This document shows positions 22,901-34,365 of a stretch of 64,000 nucleotides of DNA, in pieces. The stretch spans positions 53,300-117,299 of the forward strand of contig JAHLKC010000129.1 in the NCBI GenBank assembly GCA_025449115.1, read 5' to 3'. Position 1 is the first letter of the stretch. Every line of letters starts with the position of its first letter. The notes beneath the pieces were generated by a model that ran no database searches, had not been told where the DNA came from, and worked only from the letters and a program-made list of their open reading frames with translations. The DNA comes from Chytridium lagenaria (Eukaryota > Chytridiomycota > Chytridiomycetes > Chytridiales > Chytridiaceae). Position numbers and translations under genes: made by a program.

Positions 22901-24435
22901 CTCCACAACCCCAACCCCTCAAACCACCCTCCCCACCCTCCTCACCATCTCCCGCAACCGCGGCGCAACCCTCCCAACCCAAACCTCCTCCTCCCTCTCC
23001 CGTTCCCTCCTCCAACAATCCCGATTCCTCGGCGCTCTCTCCCTCGAACTCTTTGTCGCCACCTTTGCAGGTTTCCTCATGGGGTTCGCTACGTCCGTCG
23101 CAGAGGAACCGTTTCGTGGCGTCCTGGTCGCACCTTATGCGAGGTTGAGTGGGAGCCCGAATGAATGGTTTATTGGACTTTATGGGATGTTGGTGGGATT
23201 GCGATTGCTCTTGCGGGGGCGCCGGCGGGGGTGAAAGTGTTTGGAGAAGAGAAACCGGTTTATTGGAGAGAGGTTGCGGCGGGACATAGTGGATTGGCTT
23301 ATTATATTGTAAGTTCTCCTTTGAATACCTATTTTTTTCTATTTTAACGTGGATGTATTTTTTTTGATACCCTTTCCCCCCTTTTGTTTTATTTTTAACG
23401 CGGATTCACTTTTGTCCCATTTTTAACATGGATGTGTTATCATTTTTACGTGGATGTCTTTTTTTTAACCTTTTCCTCTTTTCCCCTCATTTCTAACGCC
23501 CATCTATTTTTTAAACTCTAAACCCTTTTCCCCTTTTATTTCCCCTTTTTTTCGAATGTATTTTTCTTAAACCCCATTCCCCACAATTTCTAACACCATC
23601 GCGTTATAGGGAAAATCCTTGAGCGTCGTCCCCGTCTCGCCCTCTCCTCCGCCCACTTCACCGCCGTCTACTACCTCCTCGCCCGTCCCGTCTTCCCCGT
23701 CGGCATCCAATACGCTCTCCTCTTCCTCAACTTTTTTGGAATCTAGTAAGCACCCCCCTCCCATAATCCCCTACTAACCCCTCCAAGCGGTGTCGCCGTC
23801 ATCGTCTCCATGATCGTGCGTCGTGAAAATGCAGCCCTCCTTGCTGTCATTGTGGGACTCTTTTCGGCGGTTTTTTGTGGATTCGGACCGTCATTGTCGG
23901 AAGCTACGGAGAAGGGATATGTGTTTGTGTATAATTTGGGAACGAATCGGTGGGCTGCGGAAGTTCAATGTAAATAATACTTTGCTTTTCTCTCCTTCTT
24001 TACTTAAACCCACTTTTTTCTCCACCCTTCACTCAACTCCACTTTTCTTTTCTCCCCCCTTCACTCAACTACATTATTCGTGTCTCCCCTTCACTCAACC
24101 CCTCTTTCCTTCTCTTCCCCCTTCACTCAACCCCACTTTCCTTTTCTCCCCTTCACTCAACTCCCCTTTTCCCCCCGTTCACTCAACTCCCCTATTCTCC
24201 CCCTTCACTCAACCCCACTTCCCTCCCCTCCACACCTCATTAACACCATTTTCTAGACGCCCTCTCCCTTGAACGCTACAAGGACGTGTACAACATTGAC
24301 CTGTCCTGTGCCATTTTCGGATACGAGCGCGATTTCACTGCAAGGAATTTGGGCGTCATTGCAGCCCTTGGGGTCGGGTACCGTGTTGTAGGGTATGTGT
24401 TGATGGTGGCGTTGAACAGGGATAAACAGCGTTAA
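19917..24435 (+). CDS. ABC transporter, ABCG (White) subfamily, with Cys-rich N-terminus
   Basis: An ABCG half-transporter of the type with a Cys-rich N-terminal domain. Exons: 19917-20276, 20813-20886, 21039-21568, 21885-22131, 22196-22296, 22465-23308, 23610-23745, 23788-23969 and 24257-24435. The N-terminal part contains CPAGFYCPTPQTLNVCPAGY, then one membrane helix (LLGLVVIFDIILLLLILW). The ATPase domain shows Walker A GPSGAGKTT split by an intron, Q-loop VPQEDTMLRELTCKE, signature VSGGQRKR, Walker B LAMFLDEPTSGLD and H-loop VIHQPR. A Ser/Thr/Pro linker leads to the membrane domain (FLGALSLELFVATFAGFLMG, then VYWREVAAGHSGLAYY and later helices). Two one-base losses are evident (near 23195 and 23610). 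Plasma-membrane export of lipids or other hydrophobic compounds is the family expectation; the substrate is unknown. Confidence 0.9.
21600..21850. repeat. 31-bp minisatellite in the Walker A intron of the ABCG gene
   Basis: The unit AAACGGACATTGTTTTCC followed by TTCATACACATCC repeats with an exact 31-bp step at 21721, 21752, 21783 and 21814. Degenerate copies lie upstream. It is wholly intronic (intron 21569-21884). Confidence 0.9.
22405..22440 (+). repeat. Partial duplicate of an exon start in an ABCG intron
   Basis: CTCTCGCCATGTTCCTCGAC at 22418-22437 nearly repeats the start of the next exon (CACTCGCCATGTTCCTCGAT at 22468-22487), including an AAG-like acceptor context. In the copy, the downstream GATGAA has become GACTAA, giving a stop. 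It is a decayed pseudo-exon edge. Confidence 0.7.
24000..24250. repeat. Pyrimidine-rich degenerate repeat in the last ABCG intron
   Basis: CCTTCACTCAAC(T/C)CC(A/C)C recurs about ten times with irregular 20-35 bp spacing between 24005 and 24230, inside the intron before the final exon. Confidence 0.85.
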
Positions 24436-24494
24436 ACCATACATTATGATGTTGGTAATATGGTGCCCCCTTTGATTCCTTTGGCTTATGTTGC

Positions 24495-24660
24495 CGTTGG
24501 TACTTTTGGTTGTGGTTTAAGCAGTTGACTCTTCCCCCCACACTCATATTGGCTTATTGGCTATGTACCGTTCCCCCCCCCATCCTGTTGGTACTTTTGA
24601 TTGTGGTTTACGCAGTTAACTCTTCCCCCACACTCATATTGGTAGCTTATTGGCTATGTT
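24495..24660. repeat. Tandem duplication of about 94 bp after the ABCG gene
   Basis: GTTGGTACTTTTG(G/A)TTGTGG through CACACTCATATTGG and CTTATTGGCTATGT occurs at about 24495 and again at about 24589, with few differences. It lies in the 3' flank. Confidence 0.85.
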
Positions 24661-25878
24661 TTTGTTTGCCTGTTGATGTTGTTTTTAGTTTTTATCACCC
24701 TGAATATCTTTTATCATTTACATCTACATTGAAATAAACGAGTATCATATATTCCGAGGTTCGTGTGTGGATTGGTGCATCCTATTCGGCGTTTTTCGTC
24801 GTTTTAGCATTAGATCTTTAAGGGCCAGCCACGAATCCGAAGGACGTTTTTAGCGCGTTCACATATGTGGATCGTGACGCATCCTATTCAACGGTATCAT
24901 CACCACAAATCTTTAACATAGTCTTGACGCAGGTGTTTCCGTTTCATGAACACAGATTATCCAGTATTCTCTATCCGACGTTTTCAGTGTCAACAAAAAT
25001 CTGCACTGGATATTCATAAAGACGAAAAGACTAAACGCGTTGACCGTGAATTTCTTTTCAAAAGGGAGCCCAATACTGATTACCTTGTCGCAGTGAAACG
25101 GAAATATGGTTGGGATGAGTTGGGTGGTTTTTTTTTGTTATAATACAACACGAGGTTTTAATAATGAAATGTACGTCAATGAAAACATCTTGGGAAATTG
25201 AGCCAAAAAAAGTCTTTTTTGTTGTAAATAAAGTCTTGGAAACCATGTAAAGCGCTATATGCACCTTGCTGCGTGGGTTATTTGGTGGTATACAGTACAC
25301 GATTCGAGAATCCCCCGTAGTTTATAGTCGCCATCGACACACCAGCTGAGACTATAGGTAAAATGCGCGACTCGGTGAAGATAGAAAGCGAACATAAAGG
25401 TGATTTCATTACAATCCAGCATGTACCGATAAATAAGGTTGATTTAGTATATGACTCGGTTTATGAAATTCCTCTCACACAAAGGGCCATTAATTTTTGC
25501 TATACTTATAACCACATGCGTACTTAACGACCCTCTCGGAACGCCCGTTCCGAGTGCGCATAGCAACAACAACAAAAAAAAAGAAAACAAATAGGCGCTA
25601 CGTACTCATAATTTGTTCCATGTTTTCTATAATACAGCAAAGCTCTTCCATTTCCCCAAAAATTGATATGAAACCTCCTTATTCAATGACCGAATAACAA
25701 GGAAAGGGCAGCAAACCACAAACATACGAAAAAGAAAATTTTAAAAAAAGATGGTGGGGGTATAACAACATTGAAAAACAATAATACATCAATGGGGGTG
25801 GGAGAGTGTAGAAGGAAAGTGTTTTGTAAAAGTGGTGAGATGCGGATCCAAAAGGGAATAGAAACAAGTCGTGACAAA
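24661..25878. other. Intergenic region
   Basis: No supported gene. A loosely repeated segment (GTGGAT..GCATCCTATTC at about 24770 and 24865) and a short perfect hairpin at 25535-25554 are present. Open frames here are short and unremarkable. Confidence 0.5.
25535..25554. repeat. 20-bp perfect palindrome
   Basis: Arms CTCGGAACG and CGTTCCGAG flank a 2-nt centre. It stands alone in an intergenic region, so function is unknown. It is unrelated in sequence to the 25-bp palindromes at 49-56 kb. Confidence 0.8.
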
Positions 25879-25927
25879 CTATGCTCGAGTCTTTCCACCT
25901 CTCTGCCATCCACCAACCCCAACTATC

Positions 25928-26932
25928 CTACCCCCCTCCAACAACCCACCCCGCCAATCCCCCCCGCCATCCCCAGCACAGCCCCGACACACTCCTCCTC
26001 CTCTGCGCAACCACCACCTCCTTCCCCTCCTCCCCAGCTGCCTCCCGAGCGACCGGCAAAGCCGTCTCCAGTGCACTCCGTTCGCCCTGCGACACCACCG
26101 TCTCATCCCAAGCCGGTAGCACTACTGGGTCGGGATCTTCGAGGAAATCGTAGACATGCGGGTATGGGGGTGTTGGGGAGGGTCCAGAGGTGGATGAGAA
26201 TGAGGCGGGGAAGGTCGGGTGGGGGGTTGGGGAATCGGTGGGGGAGTCCCAGGAATGACGACGGCCGCGAGCGCCGGACCAGAGGTAGTCGACGCCGTCC
26301 ATAGCTATGGGAACGCATGTTTCAAAGACACGGTTCACCCTTTTAAGAAAGAAAAAAAGAAAAAAAAAAGGTTAGCTTGAAAACATTGAGAAAATGTGTA
26401 GACTCACCATGGCTCCAGCATGACGGCAACCCGTAAAGCAACACCTCCACCGACACCTACACCCCATCTTGCGGCTTTATAACAAACAGTTGCAGCCACT
26501 TTTCCTCCCTTCCACGCCACGTCCGACAAAAGCGGCACGACCCTCCCCATTGTCCAAGCAAACATGGACACAGCATATGACACACCAAAGATATACGCTG
26601 TCAACACAACAGCCGTTATTGCGTAAGAGAATGTCCCGACGGTTTCTATGATGAGGATGACGACGTTAGGTGGATCGATGGATGGGGTGTGTTTGATGGT
26701 GAAGGTCATGGTGATGGTTTTTGGAGGTGGGAGGGAGGTGAAGAGGGGTTGGAGACGGAAGGCATGGGATGGAGGAAATGGGATGGAAGATGTGCGGAAG
26801 GATATGGGTGTTGACGATGAAGATGAAGATGTTGATGATGAAGATGATGATGATGATGATGATGATGATGAAGAGTGGATGGGACAAGAGGGGGATGGTG
26901 GAGATGAAGAGGTGTCGGAATGAGATGTCTGA
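25928..26932 (-). CDS. Putative single-pass membrane protein, Ser-rich N-terminus
   Basis: The start is taken at 26932 (MHQTSHSDTSSSPPSPSCP). A long Ser tract is encoded by the GAT/TCA repeat near 26815-26875. Two hydrophobic stretches follow (VVILIIETVGTFSYAITAVV and LTAYIFGVSYAVSMFAW), then a basic amphipathic region. Exon 1 ends at the GTGAGT donor at about 26408, and exon 2 resumes at about 26339 in frame (PWVNRVFETCVPIAMDGVDY). Exon 2 is Pro/Ser-rich and then Arg/Gly-rich; the end near 25928 or 25879 is uncertain because of possible base loss in G runs. I do not recognise the family. Confidence 0.5.
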
Positions 26933-27070
26933 TGCATGACGTTGTGAGGAAGGCCTTGCTTGCTTGATGTGTATGAGCAAATTTGGGTCCAGCAGATGGT
27001 CCAAAAGTCCCCCAAAAAATAAATCAGAAAATAAGCGTCACACAAGTCAGACGAGAGAGAATATTACGTC

Positions 27071-27250
27071 ATGGTCCTCATTTTCTTGTTGCTGCTCCTC
27101 TTGCTCTTGATGCCAACAACACACGTCGTCGTCAACAACCTTCTGCTTGTATCCTTTGTCCTTCAAATGCCATGGATGAATACGATTCCTCGCCTTTCTC
27201 ACCGCCAGCAAAGATACTTGGCCGAGAACTCTGGCGAGACACCCCTTTAA
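27071..27250 (+). CDS. Possible small secreted/membrane peptide
   Basis: A 59-codon open frame starts with a strong hydrophobic leader (MVLIFLLLLLLLLLMP) followed by a second hydrophobic patch and a polar tail ending ENSGETPL. It is divergent from the Ser-rich membrane protein gene. The hydrophobicity partly reflects a repetitive CTC/TTG tract, so this could be chance. No homology is recognised. Confidence 0.2.
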   Translation: MVLIFLLLLLLLLMPTTHVVVNNLLLVSFVLQMPWMNTIPRLSHRQQRYLAENSGETPL

Positions 27251-28348
27251 CCTCGGCGGCATTCATTCCACCACCAACTGCTAAAAGTTTAAAGCAACGC
27301 GATATATTTGACAACTTCATTAGTCGAAGAGGTAACCTGTAGACGTTCTTAAAGTAATATTGAAAGAACATAACAAGTGTATCACATTTTTATTCTTGTT
27401 AATGTGGCCGTCTGCATACTACAGTGACTGATGGTCGTCCATAGTGTCTTGCATCAATCTTTGTAAATATCTCTACAAGATCTCCTTTCAAGCTGGCACA
27501 CGATTGTTGCTGGAACTGGTGCTTACCTTGCACGTGAGATTACATTGACGCGCTCCTTTCAGATGACTAAGTTTAGTTATGGACCGCGTAAGCTGTTTGT
27601 GGTGATCGTCGGATGTCTTTTAACTATAAAAATATTGGTAATAACTCTGTGCACGTCCTGCGTAGTACCTTTGTTGCCTCTATGATGATTACCTGGTCCA
27701 ATGCAGTCATGTTTACTGTAAATTGTGATAACGGATCTCAACCTTCTCCAATGTCACACGAGCAGAATCGCGATGTTTTCAACAACTCAAAACTAAATCC
27801 GCAGACGTGTTGGTCATTTGCGTTGTTGAAGCCGATGCGTTGTCAACCTCGTCGCGTACGGCGTGTCTAGATGTATGGATTTACCTCGTACCGAAAACAA
27901 GACGTAAGTATTGGCGCGTAAACGGGAGTGCATATGTTGGACGAGGAAGAACTAATAGTGCCAGAACTGCAGTGACCGTGGATGTGGCGCTGTAATCTTT
28001 CCGCTTAACTTTACCTTCTCCTGCTACAGACGCCATGCATCTTTGCCGATGCATCTTTGCCGCAAGGTGCAGAAAGGCGCTGCAACAATCCGGATTCACC
28101 GTCAGCGCAAACCACCCCGCCCCTTCCCCCCGAAAAAAGTGTTTCAGCCTGTCATTTCGAAATAGGAATCATCTAGTCATCTTACAGCGTAACCCGCATC
28201 TTATTTCAAGTCGGCTTTATTATTATAAGAGACAGTAAAAAACGATCCCAACGGCCAGCAAAAAGCTTCATAAATGATACACAAAAGAATAAAAAAAAAA
28301 CGAGGGGAAAAAAACAACAATTCTTCAAAGGTTAAGAGAGCAAGAAAA

Positions 28349-28379
<31 letters not shown>

Positions 28380-28881
28380 AAATCAAAGCAACAGCTCGTC
28401 ATTTTGACGAGTGTAAAGTTCTTACCAAACATTCGTCTGTGAGACGAAAAAAAAAAAAAAAGAGGGAAGGGGGGCAATGAAATACAAAGTAGAGTAGAAA
28501 CAAAATAAAATTTAAGTCAACCCTACTCAAACTATAGCAATCACTGGCAAATAACAGAAAGGAGAAGAATAAAGGGTTAAGATTGGGAATACATCCCAAA
28601 GATGATCATAATACGATATACACTCGAAGAAACGAAAAAAGAGTTCCTTGATCAAAGATGACAGGAAAAATACGTCCTCAGACGCAAGGCGAAGAAAAAG
28701 TTCGCAAGAACTGCGATTAAATTTATAGGATAAAGGGTATTGTTGAGGATCAGAGAGAAGGTCAAGGGATGTGAAATTGTGCAAAAAGGAGCGTGGTTAT
28801 CTTTGAAAATATTTAACAGGGCGGCGGAGTCTTGCAAGTTTAGGGATATTCTAGTATTCACGATACGACGATTATGCTATT
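27251..28881. other. Intergenic region, nothing supported
   Basis: Short open frames (for example 27613-27870 and 27881-28099 minus) have no recognisable domain. A 15-bp tandem duplication (ATGCATCTTTGCCG) lies at about 28034-28062. A-rich stretches around 28290-28480 mark the 3' flank of the next gene. Confidence 0.5.
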
Positions 28882-31145
28882 CTAACCTTGTTTTTTTTCA
28901 AAGGGAGAACTTGCATCTATATAACGTAAAAAAAGCATGCGCGTAAGAGCGAGCGACTTCGCAAAGAAGTAACGAAAAAGGAATGTACGTACCCGCTGAA
29001 CTTCCTTCAATTGTCCCTTCAGCATACTCCTCATCCTCCTCTGGATATAGGGAAGTCGCTTTGCGCTTTTCACCACGAAGCTCGTCATCAACTGGTATTG
29101 AGGGTGAAGCGGGGATCTCTTCTTCGTACACCTCCGACTCATACTGCTCTTGAAAGGTTTGGTCTCCTTGATTGTCTTCATCTGTAATGATCGGCTCGGG
29201 CTCATCTCTTACATAACTTTCCTCCATAGTGTGTTCTGGAGAGTCCATTCGGGGGTCAAAACGGGTAATGGCTTGCTGTGCGTCGGTATCCAGAACGCCG
29301 GAGCCGTCTTGAATACCATTTGGTAGGTTGTTGTTTTCGAAACCGTGTCCCGCATTTTGACCTAAATATATCAGGTTGATTAGTTTAGTAAAAAAAAAAA
29401 AAAGAGAGAACTAGATGAGATCTCAAGACAGAAGAGCCAGCTGTAAAAAATACCTTGCGGGAGCAAAGACACAAGATATTTCATTTGTGTTTCAAAGCTG
29501 TTATCTGTTTCAATTACTACGATCTTGAGCGGCTCAAATGTGTCGGTTGGGATCTCGCCGGAATTTCGCAGGCCCTCATAAAACTCACAAAACTGACGGA
29601 GATTGTAATATCGGCAATGTACTGAAGACTACAAATCAACGTTATAGTTAGCACCCATATAAATAGAGAACCAGATATGCATATATAATAACAAACCTCA
29701 GGAAAAGTTAGTCCCAACTGCGGAAACTGTATGTTAATGTCGTTTTTCAAAAGAAAAGAATTCTTCAACTCTAAAATAAAAGATGTTAAACTATTCGCGC
29801 CAAAATAGCTTGGCTCCTTCCCGGAGAAGGCCAAGGTGACATTGTCATATACCGCACTCATATTACCGACTTCCGAGTCCCCAGTATTCGAGGAGAGCCA
29901 ATAAAGGGCACCTCCAACTTCAAGGACACATGTCATTAGTATATAATCACTTCCAACAACAGGTCCCGCCTCTTTTTCCACAATCGCAACTTCCCCTTCC
30001 ACTACAAGGTTATTGTCAACAACCGCTATTTCTTCTTTTTCTTCCTTATTTTCACCTTCTTCGAGCCCCATCTCTTCTTTTTCTCCCGCAAGGTCACCCT
30101 CCTCTTCATAAACCTCCCCTTCTTCCGGCGAGCCCCCCATCTCACCAGAAATATGCACATTTGCTTCAACCCCAACAATAGGAATCTCCGACACACCCTC
30201 AACTGCCCATCCCCTTCTACCAAAGGCATATTGACGTCTCGGCAGCTTCCCGCTCACTAACCCCTTCCTCAAATTGCTATCCTCCTGCATCAGCTCAAAA
30301 TCAACCCCCATGTCCTCACCCTCCTCATCCTCCTCCAACTCCTCCCCCAATCCCGGCTTGCCCGCCTCGCCATCACTTATCACCCCGCCCGATACTGCAT
30401 AATTGTCGACCATGCCAGAATAGCTCTCATTTATCGCAGCTAGTGTGCCGTCATTTTCCACCATCTCAGCAGCAAGCTCCTCCCCCATGTCCTCACCCTC
30501 CTCATCCTCCTCCAACTCCTCCCCCATTCCCGGCTTGCCCGCCTCGCCCTCACTCATCACCCCGCCCGATACTGCATAATTGTCGACCATGCCAGAATAG
30601 CTCTCATTTATCGCAGCCAGTGTCCCGTCATTTTCCACCATCTCAGCAGCAAGCTCCTCCCCCATATCATCATAGTTCCCGTTTAAGGCCGCATAGTCTT
30701 CATGATTCTCCATCACGTCAGCAGGGAGCTCTTGCTCTTCGTCACCGTCAGTCCCGTTCTCATACAAAAACCCATCATTGAGCTGCGACATAGTGCTGCC
30801 ATCACAACCATCACCACCAGTTTGAGCTTCATCTAGCTCTTCACCAAAATCATCTTGATCTTCAACGCCCGCGTTGACAATATCAAGCTGCTCTTCGACG
30901 CAAACGTTTTCATCATTTAGCTGCTCTTCTGCGTCTGCGCCTTGGTGATGTTGGTATTCGTCGCCCGTGTCTTGCTCAAATGACTGGACAGCCGCACCAT
31001 GGTAGGATGCCTGGTCATGGACAGATCCGTCGTACTCATCATTATGGTAAGAGGAGGCATCAGCATCTACATCCCCTACGTCGAACTGGTGGTCAGCTGC
31101 AAAACCGTCATGAGCTGGGTCGTTTTCACTCAACAGCAATGACAT
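28882..31145 (-). CDS. Acidic protein of unknown function with a conserved-looking C-terminal domain
   Basis: The ATG at 31145 gives MSLLLSENDPAHDGFAADHQ. The first 400 residues are Asp/Glu-rich and contain a 59-residue tandem duplication. Then comes a folded-looking segment (SDYILMTCVLEVGGALYWLS, NMSAVYDNVTLAFSGKEPSY, INIQFPQLGLTFPE). It continues across an intron into RQFCEFYEGLRNSGEIPTDT and KIVVIETDNSFETQMKYL, and then an acidic tail. The last exons end SSADASSPFEKKQG, with TAG at about 28882. The short folded part recalls fungus-specific DUF families of nuclear acidic proteins, but I cannot name one safely. It is divergently arranged from a small plus-strand frame. Confidence 0.65.
30309..30662. 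repeat. 177-bp in-frame tandem duplication in the acidic protein gene
   Basis: The block containing CCCATGTCCTCACCCTCCTC recurs with a 177-bp step (59 codons), encoding two near-identical copies that include ELAAEMVENDGTLAAINESY. Only a few residues differ (MSEGEAGKPGM versus ISDGEAGKPGL), so the duplication is recent. Confidence 0.9.
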
Positions 31146-31248
31146 GGAGAGAGTTTTGGGTGGAGGGTGAATACCAGGGTCACTAATAATAATACTGGAG
31201 AAAAAAAAATTATTTGGCTTCAAAAAGAATTTTCGAGAGCACAGCAGT

Positions 31249-31598
31249 TTGTTTTGGTTTAAAGTTGTTTTTTTATAATCAAGTACCTACTGAAGATCTT
31301 ATAACTCAGAAGGTTGATTTGGACGGAGAGACCACCTACGGAAGTAGAAGTGAAGAGGAACGTTACTCGATTCTCCCTTGCCATGAGCCTCGTGAAGGTT
31401 CACTCGTTATAGAAATAATGCCCCCGCATCCTCAATCCTCCCCCAAACTGACAATCCATACTGTTAAGGTCCAACTATGACATTGTTACGGATGAGTATG
31501 TCGAGGTCAGAGACATGCTTTATAACACTGAATTGGGAGATGATTTTGTGAACGTCTGCAAGGGAGAATACATAGAAAGTATTTCATTTATTTATTGA
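31249..31598 (+). CDS. Hypothetical small protein (possibly partial)
   Basis: An open frame from the upstream region reads VPTEDLITQKVDLDGETTYG, then EPREGSLVIEIMPPHPQSS. After a one-base shift near 31470 it continues NYDIVTDEYVEVRDMLYNTE and GDDFVNVCKGEYIESISFIY to a TGA at 31596-31598. No in-frame ATG is evident at the 5' end, so an upstream exon or a truncated gene is likely. Composition is protein-like, but no family is recognised. Confidence 0.35.
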
Positions 31599-31862
31599 AC
31601 TGTAGGGTTTCCTGTGGGCTTTCATTAATCATAAATGGAGATTAGATCAGAATGTCATATTTATTGTTGAAAAGATCTCTTTCTTACTTTTTTTAATACT
31701 TATTTAAACCGTCGAAGTCCTCATCATCCGCACCGACTGAGGCCGTGATAGTGGTTACTGTGAGTCTATTGTGTGCTTGTCGGGAAACAAAAAAAAAAAA
31801 AAAAGGGAAGCTTGATAAGATATCACCTGCCAGGACGAAAACCGAAAAGGATAAAAAAAAAT

Positions 31863-34223
31863 ATGGTTTCAACATCTTCCGGCACCTTGCAGGAACCATA
31901 TGCCAATGGACAGCTAAACAACGGCAATCCAACTTTAACATCTTCTTCAACCAACACTACCACAACCCAAACACCTGCGGGTTTTCGAGCTCTCACAACG
32001 TCGACTCTGTCAGAAAGGCTCGGCCATCTGTCGGACGGCATCGCTGTGGGCACATCCACCGACTTTATTCAACCCATCAGCACTTCCACAGGAACCTCAA
32101 CCATGTCACCGGCAACTCTCGAACGTTCCACCTCCACTCTCCCGCAAGCCGCAAAAGTCGATGTGGGCATTGACGCCAAGAAGGTTCTCATGGTTGACTC
32201 CACATCCCAGATGGAGGCTGGATCCATTGACTCAGCATCCATGGAACCTTCTCTCCTCCATCCGTCCATTGGAAATATTCTTGCTCCTTTGCGGAAGCTG
32301 TCACTAGCGTCTCCGTCCAAGACGTTGGCGTCTGAAGCCGTTGCTCCGCCTTCTGCAGTAGAGTCTATTTGTGAAAACAAGTGGAAAAAAACCACCTGGT
32401 GCGATAGTCGCTGCACCTGGAACACCAGACTACTTGCAGATGATTTTAACCGCTAACGTTTATGGTCAGTATTTAATCGAATATTCGTTGCCTAAACTTC
32501 GTGGTTTCATTCATTTCTGCAGACGTTGCTATTGAAACACCGTTGCAAAAGGCCCATAATCTCTCGAACCGCTTGAACAATACTCTTCTTTTAAAAAGAG
32601 AGGATCTTCAACCTGTTTTTTCTTTCAAGCTGCGGGGGGCGTATAATAGAATGCAGCAGCTGTCAAAGGAGGAACGAGAAGCTGGAGTTATTGCTTGCTC
32701 TGCCGGAAATCACGCTCAAGGTGGGTTTTTAACTTTCCAAGTGATTTGATTGACATATCCTTTTTACTAGGTGTCGCGTTGGCAGCTCAAAAAATGGGCA
32801 TTAAAGCAACTATCGTGATGCCTGTAGCAACCCCACCGATTAAGTGGCGTAACGTCAGGCGGTTGGGTGCTGAAGTTGTTCTTTTTGGAAATGACTTTGA
32901 TGAAGCAAAGGGTGAATGCGCCAGGTTGTCACAGGTAAGTTTCTTTGTGCAAAACACATATGCTGGCATCAAGCTAATCTTTGTCTCCAGGAATACAAAC
33001 TAACAAACATTCCTCCATATGACGATCCATACGTTATTGCTGGACAAGGAACCATTGGAGTGGAGATTCTGCGTCAAGCCAACCACCAGGATATTGATGC
33101 CATTTTTGTTTGCGTCGGTGGTGGGGGTCTTGCGGCAGGAATCGCTTCTTACGTGAAGCGACTCTGTCCGCGTATTAAGGTCATTGGTGTAGAAACCTAT
33201 GATGCCAATGCCATGTGGAAAATCTTTAAAAGAACGGAGAGCGAGTTCAGCTAGATGAGGTTGGCCTTTTCGCTGATGGTGCTGCAGTTCGTAATGTCGG
33301 AGAAGAGACGTTCAGAATCTGCAAGGATTTGATAGATGAGATGGTTCTTGTGAGCACAGACGAAATTTGCGGTATGTTGATTTATATGAAGTTAAATTGA
33401 TTTAACATTTCACTTTTTTTATAGCTGCCATCAAGGACACGTTCGAAGATACACGCAGCATCGTTGAGCCTGCCGGCGCTCTGGGAGTTGCTGGTGCAAA
33501 AAAATACATACAGGAGAAAGGCATGACTGGTGGTACATATGTAGCGGTCTGCTCAGGTGCAAACATGAACTTTGATCGTCTACGCTTCGTTGCAGACCGT
33601 GCAGACTTTGGCGAGAATCGAGAAGCTCTTATCACTGTGAGTGTTCCTGAGAAGCCGGGAAGCTTCATGTCATTATACAAAGTCATTCACCCAAGAGCTG
33701 TTATCGAATTCTCATACCGATACGGGCATCCGTCGGCCGCTACCATCTTTATGAGTTTCCAAGTTGAGGATCGCGCTGCTGAAATTAAGTCTATTTTTGC
33801 TGAGCTTGAAGGACTGGGAATGGTTGCCATGGATGCGTCAACAAATGGTATGGCCTTCGTTAACCATAATTTTTATGCATGCACACATACATCTGACCGT
33901 TTTTTATAGAAATGGCCAAAGCCCATGCGAGGTATCTTGTTGGCGGCCGGAAGGAGGTTGCGAACGAGCGTCTGTTCCGGTTCTCTTTCCCTGAACGCCC
34001 AGGAGCCCTCAATCACTTTCTCAGCACTCTTCGCAGCCCTCATTACGATTGGAACGTATCCCTATTTCACTACCGAAATTACGGTGGTGACGTGGGTAAG
34101 GTCATGGTTGGCATCCAGGTCCCCACTGAGACAGAGTCTGCCTTTGAGCTCTTCTTAGGAGAGCTGCGTTATCCGTTCGTCGAAGAGACCAACAACCCCA
34201 TCTACCAGCAATTCCTACGTTAA
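31863..34223 (+). CDS. ILV1: Threonine dehydratase (threonine deaminase), biosynthetic
   Basis: A PLP enzyme converting L-threonine to 2-oxobutanoate, the first step of isoleucine synthesis, usually mitochondrial. The ATG at 31863 opens a Ser/Thr-rich leader. The catalytic domain reads [20 protein letters not shown], the PLP-lysine block [39 protein letters not shown], the phosphate-binding loop [12 protein letters not shown] and [16 protein letters not shown]. The C-terminal regulatory half has two ACT-like domains ([18 protein letters not shown] and [20 protein letters not shown]), as expected for isoleucine-inhibited enzymes. It ends [10 protein letters not shown] at 34223. Introns lie near 32464-32521, 32720-32770, 32934-32990, 33373-33424 and 33848-33909. 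Frame corrections are needed near 32366 and 33225. Confidence 0.93.
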
Positions 34224-34365
34224 TATCGCTGTCTTATTATTTTATTATGTTACTATCTTTACGACATGCACCCACTTTCAAGTAAACTCTCTGTTTATAA
34301 TTTGATATTGATGCCTAATATATTTTCACACACTGAAAAATTGAATACCTCATTGGGCAATAAAC

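Noticed and set aside
26815..26923. Asp-rich plus-strand protein at 26648-26923
   Set aside because: Antisense shadow of the Ser tract in the minus-strand gene; both come from a GAT repeat. The minus frame has a coherent membrane region and a matching splice junction.
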